From Sipunculus nudus (taxonomy: Eukaryota; Annelida; Sipuncula; Golfingiida; Sipunculidae): DNA of 64,000 nt. Each line of letters starts with the position of its first letter. Positions within the stretch are counted from its first letter, which is position 1. The translations under genes were made by a program, and so were the position numbers. The stretch is from NCBI GenBank assembly GCA_026874595.1, contig CM049316.1:5902339-5966338 (forward strand), written 5' to 3'. Positions 11,066 through 22,834 of this stretch are shown piece after piece. A model generated the notes under the pieces. The model was not told the origin of the DNA. It saw only the letters and a list, made by a program, of their open reading frames with translations, and made no database searches.

Positions 11066-13606
11066 AAATGCACAGTTGTTTTTTCTAGACAATGGTTTAC
11101 CCTCTTTCGTTCTGATTTGACTCTCCTGAGTTGCACACGTATCGGCCGTACGCTCTTCTAGGACTAGGATCTTTATATCATGAACAATAGTCCATGCATA
11201 AAGCACAGGATAAAAATAATAGACATTCAGTCCCTATCAGCTCATTACAAAACTATTTATCATATAGAACAATGGAATTTCCACGGGTGCATCTGGTCTA
11301 TATCGTTAATACGCAGTGTTTTTTTTTCTAGATTAAGGTTTATCTGCTTCCGTTTTTTTTTGTAGCCTTCGAAATTCAGCACGTGTATCGGCGGTGCGCT
11401 CTTCTGGGAAAGTTTGTTTTATTTTGCGGGATTATGTCATATAAAGCTACATAAATAATAATTTTAATATTTCCTAATGGGTTCCCCTGTTTCTTTTGTA
11501 ATTTAAGGTCCTTATCGCCTGTCATGTTATTTTTAAGAAGGCGCCTGCAGGGGATTTTCCTGCATTTCGTGCTCAATTGGCATAGAGCGTATTATGCAAT
11601 TCGTGGTCACAGTTCCACTCTAATTCCCACTGATCCTATTACTCCCCTCAATGGAAAGTAAAGCTTTTTAATTCAAACAAAGCCCACATGAAACAATCAT
11701 AAATTTGTTAAATTCCCTGCAACTTAAGCACGGTTCGGGGGGGGGGGGGGGAGGTGACGGAGTGGATACGCTCATTTTTTAGGATCCCCATTCTCCAGGG
11801 ACTTTGAACCAAACATGAAAAAACATTATTAGCACATCTTTAAACTGAAAATGATTCTATTAACAAACTAGATTTGGAGTCGGAGCCTAAAAAACCTTCA
11901 TCAGAATCTCCTTATCAGTCATGTGTTCAAGTGTGCACTTTTCATGTATAAACACTGTAACGTTTCAGTCACCCAGTTTCACTTAGCGAGTGGCAGAACA
12001 AATGCACACAAATGGGTTGTTTCAACATGGGCACAAAGGAATTCCTCTTTTGTCATAACGGTATATAAGAAAAAAAAAATATACATGTATTATGTTGTTT
12101 CTGATTATCTCCAAAATTTAATGGATTGTTCATACAGTGTTAGGCTAAACCTCTGTAAATTTTCTGAAAAAAATCCGGATATACCTATTTGCGTTATATT
12201 TACTTGAGACAAAGCAACATGTATTAAATTTTTTCATTATTATACGCTATAGCAGGAATTCGCAGGAAGGTTGATACTGCAAAAAAAAAAAAGTAAAAAA
12301 CATAGTTCATTTTGTTCCTAGATTTAAAAGTCCCCTTGTTAACTGTTTCCGTGTTAAAGAGTTCTTAAGTACTTGATAGGTATAAATCGTCTCCGGATCT
12401 CCCTCTAAAGTTCAAATTTACCATCTACCAGAAAGTTCATTGGTATACCTTTTCTCATGATAGGTGCGTGAAGGTGATTCGTTCTACATTACCCCCCCCC
12501 CCCCCCCCAATGACCAGTACCTATAAACTCCGGAGCATCCTTGTGGTAAAGACGTTGACTAGGGGTCTGGTAGCGGAGGAAGGTCAGACCAGGACGATAA
12601 GCGCACCACAACGGTTCCAGAAATCATTATAACTATCACTGACGTGCAGATTGCCGCGTGGTCAGACTTTATGGCTCCATCAGGCAGTATGAAGTCGGAT
12701 GTTAATAATATTACATATATAAATCAGGAAGGCAACGCATTAGACTCTTTTTCAATATTTACTTGGCTGATCAATTATTATTCCATCAATAAAAACTTGA
12801 ACCATTTTCTGTAATCGACTCAGCTTACAGCGTCATTGTAAAAAACTATTGATAAGGGTACAAAAGCCTGACAAGAGATCAAATTTTCCTCAAACGCTTT
12901 TAACGAAACACTTTTCTAATCATGAGTTAATTGAAGGCCGAGTCTCCAGCGATCTATATATGCGGATTAAACGTTAACATCTGAGATTTCAGACCATTGA
13001 ACTTGCCCGCCCCTGGCCGCAATTTGTCTGGTACAAAACCATAAAGAAAAAAATGTGAATACCACAACCTTTGTTCATTAGAGAACAATAGCTATCGCTG
13101 TACCCTGCACTCAGCAATATAAATTCTGTCTTAATTCGACCTTCAAGGTGATATTATATGTTTGGATGCACCTGAAATTAGTTCATCACCAAATCGAATT
13201 TGATATGTGGTGAATATGTCCCGTTTATGTTGAAAGAGTATAAAATTTTCTGAAAAAAAAAAACAACTAAAATAAAAGAAAGCGGACTGTTACACAGGCT
13301 GTGACTTTGAAATCAGCACAATGGTCCATTATTTATTAAAAAAAACCCGAGAAATTGTGATTAACATAGGAATACTTGCAAGTGATACATATTTAGGGAT
13401 TTACCAAGGATTAGATTGGCTGATTCCCTTTCCCCGAGAAAGTGCCGGAGCAGCCACTTGCAGTTACAAAGGAGGCGCCTACATTTTTATATTCATCAGA
13501 TTCCATGACCTGAGCACAGCTCACATTAGCAGATGACGAATCACGTTTGTCACTGTATCGGATTTCTGCCTTACGGAATTTAGAGATTCCGTTACATGTT
13601 CCTTAT
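11066..13606. other. Non-coding; homopolymer runs, no gene recognised
   Basis: Contains a G-run at about 11738-11752, a C-run at about 12493-12508 and several A-runs. The CGTRCGCTCTTCT phrase occurs near 11149 and 11391 in similar surroundings, hinting at an old duplication of about 240 bp. No recognisable ORF or RNA gene. Confidence 0.4.
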
Positions 13607-13690
13607 TATGCTCCCGAGGCAGCGGAAATCTTGCGCTTCTAAAGAATATAGGTAGTAGGCCTATACGTAAAGTGCCGCGTAAAGAGCGTA
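13607..13690. mobile_element. Internally deleted copy of the TACGCTC element
   Basis: Begins TATGCTCCCGAGGCAGCGGA and ends AAAGAGCGTA. The first ~40 bp match the starts, and the last ~50 bp (ATAGGTAGTAGGCC onward) match the ends, of the elements at 50300-50965 and 52617-53550. Everything between is missing. The 9 bp flanks (GTTCCTTAT and GTTAAGGAC) do not match, so no target duplication is supported for this copy. Confidence 0.7.
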
Positions 13691-14990
13691 GTTAAGGACC
13701 TTACGTGCGCTCGTATTTCTCAAGGTCAGGACATTAGCTTCCAGATGTTGTCTGGTCAGTGTGTGTGGGAGAAGATTAACAAACGATAGCGAATGTTGTG
13801 TTATTAGGAAGTCTCTGGATTCAAGATCTTGTGTGAACAGATGTGACATTTAAACATTTGGAAGAAGTACCCGGGTTTATCAAAATTTCTGTTTAATATC
13901 TGTGCCTCTTTTACCAATGGCGCTTGTTGTCCTAGCTAAACAAAGGAGCTGTGCCTCACTCAATATATGTATTATAGGAGAGCATGCTGAATTTTTTGGT
14001 CACACATCTAAATATTCATTGCCAACACAGCATTCCAAGTTTTAAATAATTATTAAATCATTAACAGGCAAGTGTTGCAATAACTAATTTGTCTCTATGG
14101 TTAATGCGCGTTGCAATATTATCTGCTGAATTGTAAGGTATCCCCGCATGGCACTAGTGTATTCATAATTTGCTGGTCACGCACAGTGTTATAAAATTAT
14201 TGAAGCAAGGGTCGCTGTGCTTAGTACCATGCATCCGTAATGTTCACACGTTTGATCAGACAATTCATTAATGTGTTCACAGCATGTAGAGACAGCCGGA
14301 TACAGCAGGACACAATGGTGTCGTCAGAAGCTTCCGTTCGATATTGTTTAATTTCTGCTGGCCAACAATGAAGGGTGATAGACTCGGGACCATCAGTTAA
14401 TGCAGGCGCGCGTGTACGCAATTAGATGGCATCCAGGCTTCAAGACAGATCGTTAGTATTAACATCTTTGAATTTCAGCTTTTGATTAGTATTCAGGGCC
14501 GATAGATTTGTGGCATAAATTAACGACGACAACACATCCGTGCAATTAGGTGACATTTATTTGAAAAATAAGACTGTTGACCCTTGTTGACATTGATGCA
14601 ATTGTCAGGAACTCAAAATGACATAGTTGCATCTGTAAAAATCCGGATTCTTATCATTTAGGATGTTAATTTACATATTCCCAAACATTTTTGTTATTAC
14701 ACGACACTGCTACCATAAGTTACTGCTATGTGAAAGTTGATGATAGATTATTTTTTAAATATAAACTTGTTAAGGCTTCATTAGTATCCGATATAACTTA
14801 ACTGATTCGTGTAATATAAATATGGATTAGGTTCGCTCACAATTTGAGATAGAAACTCATATCTGCAATATAATATTAACAGACAGGTTACCGACAAACA
14901 ACCCTGCAAGTTAACTATCATGACGGTCACTAGATGGCGCTGTATCTGCAAGCAGGTCAAATCCGTTTAGTTTTTGAGGTTAATGCCATT
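13691..14990. other. No recognisable gene or repeat
   Basis: Mixed-composition sequence with only short frames and no motif I can assign. Confidence 0.4.
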
Positions 14991-14991
14991 C

Positions 14992-15034
<43 letters not shown>

Positions 15035-15035
15035 G
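14991..15035. repeat. (AAT)n microsatellite
   Basis: About 14-15 consecutive AAT units. Confidence 0.95.
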
Positions 15036-17479
15036 TTAAAATAAATAACCTAACCTATTTATAACCCATCCAGGCAAACAGCTCTTCACGAAACTCCATG
15101 ACCATAAAGACAGAAAATGCTGATCGAAATGCGGTAAAAAGATAACCCAGGTGCCAAGCTACAATATTTCATCGACATTTGTGGAGAATGATTTGAAGAT
15201 ACAAGGGACAAAACTAGTTTTATGGATGGACAGAACAAGTCCAATGTATGAAATGTGACATTTGCCCTTGGTCTAAATTAGATACTGTCTGATACATTGT
15301 GAAATCTCTGGATCAGTTCCCATGTTCAGAAAAGCAATATACTTACCAAACAGAAAAATTCTAAAAAATATATAGAATTTCAACATAAAATATCATAATA
15401 ATACACCTGTAATCACAGAAAACGTTACACCCCTAATTGTACTTCATTGAGTCAGAGATAAGTCAACATTTTATCATATTACAACATCAACGCACATCCA
15501 AGCAATTCATTGGGCTCAACCAGCAAGCAAGGTTGTTATGATTAACCCCCGCGTTACTATGGTTATTTTGTAAATGGTATTATTGGAACAGACTCAAGCT
15601 GACACTAGAATTTTCTATTTAACTTTGACCTAACTATTCCTTGCTGTAAGGGTCCGTTTCCAAGCGTTTTCGTGCGTTTAAAACCATATTATGATAAACG
15701 TATACTTGAAAAGAAACAGTAGAAAAGTAAAATTAAACCCAAAATTCACCATTTTCTATGTGAGGAATAAACTTGAATGCCAACAATAGGTCTGCAATGT
15801 GAAAAACAGCGGGTTCCTAAAATATCAAATTATTAAGATATCTTAAATATAAGGCCTGAATTTGTTCCTTCCTTGTTTAACAGATTGATGTCTCAATCAA
15901 CTCTATATTTACTTTGTCGATTCCGATGGGAAGCATATTCCATGCAGTTGCGGATCGGGGCGGGGGGGGGGGGGGGTTGTCTAGGGGTCAGGAACTCCCC
16001 TTTTGAGCCAAAACAACCGTTTTCAGGGTTTACACTCAACTTTCCGGCCTGGACCTCTCACTTTCTGGAACATAGGATTTTTTCGGTTTTTTCCCCGTTA
16101 GTCTTCCTCGGTTGGACCCTCCCCTCCTCAAAATACTTGATGAGCCTGTGCTATGAAAGCCATTGAAAGGAGAGCACGGTTAGGAGAGGTACATGAACCA
16201 AAGTACAGACCTATTATTATTGAAGGGAAACAACACAGGTAGGTTAATATATAAAGGAGGAATTCCCTTGACAATTTTACTATAAAGAGATGGATGGGTA
16301 GGTGGGCAAGATCCCGGATAATGTATAATCGAACAGAGACTGACAGGGGATACTTTATTTTCTTAATTTATCAAGAACGGCAGGCATAACTTCCATAATT
16401 TATCAAGACAGCAAGAACTTGAAAATTTTACAATGACGACAGATATACCCACGATATGTTGATGTTGAAAGGTGATAAAATGACACAAAAAAGTCAAACG
16501 GTAGTCACAAGGTAACATTGTATTACATGTCAGATATTATTGATTAACGTAGATAATGGGTTGACGTTCAGTTTAAAATTTTTTAGAGGGCAATCTTATA
16601 ATGCAATTCTTAATTTTTATACAGTCAAGATTGAAATATTTTAATTCTTTTATACGCCAAACATTTGTTAATAACTATCTAAGACAAACACGACAAAATC
16701 TTGACAGGCGATTCCTCCTTTTGGAACCGCCCACGTTCTACACTACTACTGTGACGACGTGGTTTACCCCGTTAATCAGTTGGTTCCCTAGATAAACTAC
16801 ACGTATCATGCGTCCTTCTTGCCTCATTAAATGACCGCGTGGCCAAACAACAATGGTCGTTTCAACAATATGCAATGAACATCGCTGCATGAATACAATG
16901 GTATTTCATTTGGCCAAAAAAAAAAAAAAAATAAATAAAGTTATGGTTCTCGGGCACCGCCCGCATCAATTTTAAACCCCCGCATGAAAATTTTTTATTT
17001 TGATTTTCATTAGAAACTTACCAATTTTGAGCTGCAGCTGCTCGGACATTTCTTTCAAGAAGGTAAAATCATAAAATTTTCTTTGTTATGTAGTGGTTTT
17101 ACTTGTTTAGCAAAATAAATCTGTTATTATCATGCTTTTCCCTTATCATTTTACATTTTTATCGAAACATACAAAAAAAAAAACCGCCCGCCCGCATTGA
17201 TTTCGGAAAAAAGTGCCTGAGAACCATACCTTTTTCTTATTTTGGCCTTATATCTATTTGTATCGCTTGTTATTGTCTGTATATTCTATACGTATTGGTA
17301 ATGGTGTTTAATGAGGGACTTACACTATAAGCTTCACAAAACAACAGTGAGACTGACCCGAATCGTCAGCCACAGCTAGATAGCGAATTCTTAGAAAGAA
17401 AAACTCAGTTCTAGTAGAGATTTATTGAAAGTCAGATTCATAAAAAATGATTATATTATGTATCCTTCTTATTCTTCTA
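15036..17479. other. Mostly unrecognised; possible hAT-type end at ~15954
   Basis: GCAGTTGCGGATCGGGGCGG followed by a G-run (15951-15976) resembles the CAGNGGCGGAT start of hAT-type MITEs, but I see no partner end. At about 16935-17230 two inverted phrases (GGTTCTCGGGCACCGCCCGC and GAAAAAAGTGCCTGAGAACC) with matching GCCCGC blocks suggest a ~300 bp TIR element. No gene recognised. Confidence 0.4.
16938..17230. mobile_element. Possible small TIR element (~290 bp)
   Basis: The left end TATGGTTCTCGGGCACCGCC is mirrored at the right by GTGCCTGAGAACCATACC; the shared core is ATGGTTCTC(G/A)GGCAC. The interior is AT-rich with internal CCCGCAT motifs near each end, consistent with a MITE. Candidate 2 bp flanks are too short to prove a target duplication. 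Confidence 0.5.
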
Positions 17480-17762
17480 TTGCATGTGTGTTTGTGTGTG
17501 TTTTTTTCACAACATAACTCACGACATCATGAACAGAATGTCATGATATTTTCAAGGCATTTCCGGAATGGGCCAATGAGGAACGATCAGATTTTGTATG
17601 GATACGGCACATGCTCCGGATTTAGTAACGTCTTCAAGGAATATTCTCAAATATACGGCCAATTATACACGAATGAACCTAGGAATGAGGGCCGAATAAG
17701 TGCATACAAACACAAGGGGAGGCTTGCATTCCTTAAATTGCAGATTCCTAGTTTTTTATGAA
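17480..17762 (+). repeat. Dispersed repeat, copy 1 (inverted copy at 35285-35560)
   Basis: CACAACATAACTCACG, GGCACATGC, TCAAGGAATATTCWCAAAT and GGAGGCTTGCATTCCTTA occur in this order here on plus and at 35285-35560 on minus. Both copies can be read through as ORFs with a short shared peptide (SQHNSR) but differ by frameshifting indels, so a mobile non-coding repeat is likelier than a gene. Confidence 0.6.
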
Positions 17763-18025
17763 ACAGGACTTTTCCGCTCAAGTTATTAGATCCTTATAAA
17801 TTTTACAGATTCTGTTATTTCAAGGATCAAAGAAGGACGTACATCTGTTGTCATATTTATATCACTATGTACCTGTCATTTTATGTACTACATAAACACT
17901 TGAAAGTCTTCAATAGGCAATTACTCTTCACATTGATATCATATTTATACGGTGATACACAACCACTACCCTCCTGTCGCAGTCACAATGCTTGGTCCCG
18001 CTTGGTCCTACGACATAGTCCGAAA

Positions 18026-18135
<110 letters not shown>

Positions 18136-18159
18136 CTCTGAAGAAAAACAACACTGTAA

Positions 18160-18207
18160 ATTCACTACAGCCTGTTTCACGGGATGCGACCCGATCATCA
18201 GGTGAAT
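18160..18207 (-). ncRNA. Hammerhead ribozyme-like motif (type I), copy 1
   Basis: On the minus strand, 5' to 3': stem I ATTCAC (18207-18202); core CTGATGA (18201-18195); stem II CGGG/CCCG around a 6 nt loop; GAAA (18178-18175); a very short stem III in CAGGCTG; U16.1; predicted cleavage nucleotide A (18166); stem I partner GTGAAT (18165-18160). All invariant core bases of the hammerhead family are present and stem I is perfectly paired. An outer helix CAACA/TGTTG is possible. Weak point: position 10.1-11.1 is U-U, where purine-pyrimidine is usual. Hammerheads of this form are known in Penelope-like elements and metazoan retrozymes. The (TA)n tract starts about 25 bp downstream. Confidence 0.65.
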
Positions 18208-18293
18208 GTTGTTAGAATGAAGCTAACGGCGTGATTTGAAAAGCCGAGACTTTACGAGATTACGAGATTATGCTTTGTGGGTATTGGGGGGAA

Positions 18294-19261
18294 CATTTAT
18301 AGGCCATGGGCTAGTGGGGGTCATAGTGCACCCCCCTTGTGATTTACTTTAATGGGTATTTTCATGTAGCCCTAGGTCTAACAATTCAGAAAATTGATGT
18401 TGCCAGCAAAAAAACTGGGATGGAAGATACCTCCCATGGACTTTTTAATAACGCCTACTTTTACAGCTGGAGGCAGATAATTAGGGGTATGGAAAATCCA
18501 AACAACCCTAACTTCGCAACTCTTTGACCAAAATATTTCAAATGACCACTTGCCTTGTCAAGATATACCAGTTCATGCAAATGATATGCAAATTTATTTT
18601 GTGAAAAGGTCACTAGAGGTCAAAAGGTCACAAACAAAAAGTTTGAAAAGAAGTAGTGATTACCCCGCGGTTTGTTAGATATTTCCTGCACTTTTAGATA
18701 CTTTTTGTACGTATTGCTGGATGTGCCGAATAGGAGTAAGGCAAATCTAACAAGTGGTACTTTGAAATCTTTCATTGAATATTTGCAAATGACCACGAAA
18801 GATTATATTTGTGTGTTTCTATAAAATGAAACATAAATTATGCAAATATTTTCATCGAAGCGTTTGTTGCAGTCAAAAGTAAACAAAGGTTGACCTCACC
18901 AACACCATACTTGTTTGTTACACATATTCGTTATGAAGCGTGCCATGAAATTTTAATATTGAAACAAATGTATATTTCTTTCTATCTTTCGATTAACACA
19001 TTTCCAGTTAACATTTATCCTAATTCTTACCGGTTTGTATCATATATCATGACAGTTATATGTTCTTAGATATTTGTTACTGGTTCATTGATCTCTGTTA
19101 ACAGCAAAACCCTTAATTTGACTAGTAACAGCCAAAATATTATTGGGGGGGGGGGGGGGGGGGATAAATACGCTTATATCACATATATCCATTTCTATCA
19201 CTAGTATACAATATATGTTATTATATTTCATATTATAATTGATAATTAAATCTCTCATTAA
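18294..19261 (+). repeat. Left arm of the long inverted repeat
   Basis: Near-identical over its first ~340 bp to the right arm read in reverse, giving the same 62-codon frame in both (starts MIYFNGYFHVALGLTIQ at 18339). The frame is not preserved further, so it is probably not a gene. A G-run at about 19145-19163 interrupts the inner part, and about 110 bp present near 22270-22400 on the other arm is missing here. Confidence 0.85.
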
Positions 19262-19439
19262 TTACATATGATTAATATTATATCTCACCTGGATTTATTA
19301 CTGAGTTCGTCATAGTGTAATAATTGTGATAATTGATTAAAGATTGCAGTTTTATTAATGAAGCGATCTTTTATACTTATACATTAATGGCCTGCCTCCG
19401 TACATTTTGGCGGACTTTGGTAGTCTAGTTTATTTTATA

Positions 19440-20330
19440 TATGGACCTCTGTCAGTCATTTTTTTTAACTTATGACTGTCTGTAAGTCTATTCGTTCGCT
19501 TGTCATGTCTATTGACTATCATCTTGAACGAAAAAACTCTGACAGGCTGGCTCACTATCTAACCGGTAACCTGTTTCTCATTTTGACTCTGATCAAATGA
19601 CTCTCTCTCCTGCGGTACATCATACTTTCTGTTTGATTTAATGTCTATCTCTCTGACTAAATATCTGACTGACAGACAGTTTGTGTTTTTAGTATTCGAA
19701 CAACTGCATAGTCCTTAAAAAATACAGAAACACTGCCATTTGGATTGGCAGTAAGTCAGATTATCACACATAGTCAGTAGATAGTCAGATACGACAGTCA
19801 GACCAGCTATATCTCTGGGAGGATATTTGCCTGATAGTCAGATTGATGACTATAGCTCTAGCGGTGTTCAGTCTGTTTGATTAATTAGCTAACACTCTGG
19901 TAGTCCAGCTGTCTTTATACCAATGTTTCTGGTCGACAAGTGGTCAGTTTTCTGACTACCAGACTGGTAATCCACAAGACGGCGTCCCCTTTGTTCAACG
20001 ATACATAAATGCAAGAGCCAAAGCTTTAATCATCAATCTGACTATCAGGTATATATCGTTCCAGAGAACTAGCTAACTAATCGTCTAGGAGACAACACAC
20101 CAGATAAATAATAAATATATCAAACAGGCTGGCCTTTAGAGAGCAGGTCAGTCAGAAGGACCATGACAGATGAACAGCTAGAGTCATAACCAGGTGTTGG
20201 AAATGGTTTGCCACCAGAGCTAGTAAAAATCAAATCAGATATCAGTGACTGCCTGAGAAGCTTTGTGTATGTCTATCTGACTGTCCCTTCTGCCTATCTA
20301 CTGACTATCTGTGGTAGTCTGACTGACTGG
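19440..20330. repeat. GACTGTC/TGACTATC-rich degenerate short-period zone
   Basis: TGACT, GACTG, CAGTC and TCAGT words recur far more often than in flanking DNA, in no constant period. It looks like a decayed short tandem repeat inside the long-inverted-repeat element. Confidence 0.6.
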
Positions 20331-20419
20331 CAACCCCACTGGCAGTGTTTCTGTATTTTTCAATGGAATATGCAGTTGCTGGAATATTGTTACGAAGTCA
20401 AATTTTTCAGGGCAAAATT

Positions 20420-20500
20420 CTGGGCCGATCCAGGATTCGAACCCATGTCGGTGGCGCACATGCCCGGCGTTCCAATCGCTTCGCTAGAAAAGCAAGCTTC
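20420..20500 (-). pseudogene. tRNA-like sequence (SINE head or tRNA pseudogene)
   Basis: Minus strand carries a B box GGTTCGAATCC (20443-20433) and an A-box-like TAGCGAAGCGATTGG (20486-20472) at the normal tRNA distance of about 54 nt, with GAACGCCGGGC between them. The T-stem is imperfect and I cannot fold a convincing acceptor stem, so it is not a functional tRNA. Pol III promoter spacing suggests a SINE head. Confidence 0.55.
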
Positions 20501-20749
20501 ACTAGCGAGACAGTTCGGTCGGCTTTTATGTAAACCCGTAACACACCCCCTCTTAAGAGCGTTCTGCTATCAGAATAAGATTGTCCAAGGAGTCACAGCT
20601 TATTCCCTGGGCCATAATTATAAAGATCGCTTCATTTCTAAAATTGCAATTTTTATCAATTATCACAATTAGCATACTCTCTTCATCGTCCGTGTCATAT
20701 TTTGTGAGCGTGATAACATTTGAACGATTCATTAATTTTTCATGAAATT

Positions 20750-21620
20750 TAAAATTTAAATTGTTTCTACCAAAATCTCGGAGGAGTTCGAAAACCGGTG
20801 ACCTTATCTTTCATTATCCCCCATAAATTTTTAAGTATTGTATATTTTTTTCCTTAAATTTAAAACGCTTATTGTTTAAATCAAGTTCCTTAAGGAGCTT
20901 GAAACCTGGTGACCTTGACCTGGATCTCCAAGGTCAAATCAGTCAGAATAGAAAGTATTTGTGAACATTATTACTTTTGAACCACCCAATATATTTTCAT
21001 TGAATTTGACTTGTGAAATGTCTCTGCCAAAATCTCGGACAAGTTCAAAAACTGGTGACCTCGACCTTCAACATCATGGTAAATTGGCTGAAACAATTAT
21101 TTGTGAACCCGATAACTTTAGAAATAGCCCATATTTTCCCCTCAAATTTGAAACACCAATGTTTTAATTAATTCCCTTGAGGAGCTTGGTAACTGGTGAC
21201 CTTGATCTGGATATTCAAGGTCAAATCAGCAAGAAGAGAAATTATTTTGAACGCTATAACTTTTGAATCACTTGATATATTTTCATGAAATTCAACTTCT
21301 GAAATGTCTCTACCTGTATCTCGGTCAGTTAAAAATCTGGTGACCTTGACCTTCATCATCAAGGTTATATTGGATGAAAAAAAATAATTGTGAATCCGAT
21401 ACCTTTTGAAGTGTCACATATTTTTCGATATCTGGTGACCTTGACCTGAATCTTCAAGGTTAAATCAATCAGAAAAAAATAAATAAAATCTCAGATCAGA
21501 TCATAACTTGGTAACCTTGATCATCATCATACAAGGTAAAATCTTTAGAAATGCAGGATTTAAGTTAACACCAAACTTTTGAAGGGGTCCATTTTTTCCC
21601 TCAAATTTGGGAAAGTTAGG
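20750..21620. repeat. Degenerate tandem array with TGACCTTGA
   Basis: Units contain an AACTTTTGAAY.AC block, a CTCGG/AGGAG..TTGRAAACTGG block, then GGTGACCTTGACCT and an AAGGTCAAATCAGTCAGAA block. TGACCTTGA is exact at 20910, 21197, 21341 and 21436. Spacing runs from about 95 to 290 bp because copies have decayed. Similar sequence occurs at 54550-55400 and 60280-60560. Confidence 0.7.
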
Positions 21621-21654
21621 CTCGTAGTGAGGGGAGACATATATTTGTTTTGTG

Positions 21655-22761
21655 TCACAAAAACAGGTCCTCTATTTATTGAGAGAATTAATTATCAATT
21701 ATTACATGAATTATAATAACTAATATATTCTCTACTAGTAATAGAAATTGATATATGTGATATAAGAGTACATGTATTTATGCAACAAATAATAGATTGG
21801 CTGTTACTTGTCAAATTTAAATTAGGGATTTGCTGTTAACAGAGATCAATGAACCAGTGACAACTATCTAAGAACATATGTTACTGTCATAAAATAAGAT
21901 ACAAACTGGTAAAAATTAGGATGAATGTTAACTGGAAATGTGTTAATTGAAAGAAAGAAAGTAACATACATTTGTTTTAATATTAAAATTTCGTGGCACG
22001 CTTCATAACGAATATGGTGTTGGTGAGGTCAACCTTTGTTTACTTTTGACTGCAACAAACGCTTCGATGAAAATATTTGCATAATTTATGTTTCATTTTA
22101 TAGAAACACACAAATATAATCTTTCGTGGTCATTTGCAAAGATTCAATGAAAGATTTCAAAGTACCAATGTTAGATTTTGCCTTACTCCTATTCGGCACA
22201 TTCGGCAATACGTACAAAAAGTATGTAAAAGTGCAGAAATATCTTACAAACCGCGGGGTAATCACTACTTCTTTTCAAACGTTTTGACTCCAGGTATTAA
22301 AAAGCACATGTAAACCTTCATTTTAATTAATTTTCAATTAAAAAAAAACTTCATATGGTCTTGGCGACAAATTAGACCTGATAATACGAGAAATTATAGG
22401 GAAAGGTCAAAGTTTGTGACCTTTTGACCTCTAGTGACCTTTTCACAAAATAAATTTGCATATCATTTGCATGAACTGGTAGATCTTGACAAGGCGAACA
22501 TTTTAAGTGGTCATTTGAAATATTTTGGTCAAGAGTTGCAAAGTTAGGGTTGTTTGGATTTTCCATACCCCTAATTATCTGCCTCCAGCTGTAAAAGTAG
22601 GCGTTATTAAAAAGTCCATGGGAGGTATCTTCCATCCCAGTTTTTTTGCTGGCAACATCAATTTTCTGAATTGTTAGACCTAGGGCTACATGAAAATACC
22701 CATTAAAGTAAATCACAAGGGGGGTGCACTATGACCCCCACTAGCCCATGGCCTATTAATG
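21655..22761 (-). repeat. Right arm of the long inverted repeat
   Basis: Reverse copy of 18294-19261, including the frame from 22716 (MIYFNGYFHVALGLTIQ), here open for 114 codons. Has about 110 extra bp near 22270-22400 and lacks the G-run of the left arm. Confidence 0.85.
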
Positions 22762-22834
22762 ACTGACACTGATCCTATTGTCCTCGGGGGCACAATAGGA
22801 TCGGGCGGGGTACACGTGCGATACTAGAACATAA

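Larger units (their letters stand above)
18294..22761. mobile_element. Long-inverted-repeat element, 4.5 kb, no coding capacity seen
   Basis: Two arms of about 1 kb (18294-19261 and 21655-22761) are inverted copies surrounding about 2.4 kb. If the ends are placed at AGGCCATGGG (18301) and CCCATGGCCT (22754), the flanking hexamers are ATTTAT and ATTAAT (5 of 6 alike). AG...CT ends with 6 bp duplications and long TIRs are features of Polinton/Maverick elements, but no polymerase, integrase or capsid frame is present. A non-autonomous derivative or a foldback element are both possible. The interior holds a CAGTC-rich zone, a tRNA-like sequence and a TGACCTTGA array. Confidence 0.75.

Noticed and set aside
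10813-11067. Frame rich in Ile/Met
   Set aside because: Translation of (ATT)n; not a gene.
18339-18527. 62-codon frame shared by both inverted arms (MIYFNGYFHV...)
   Set aside because: Conserved only because the arms are near-identical DNA; the frame opens to different lengths in the two arms and has no recognisable domain.
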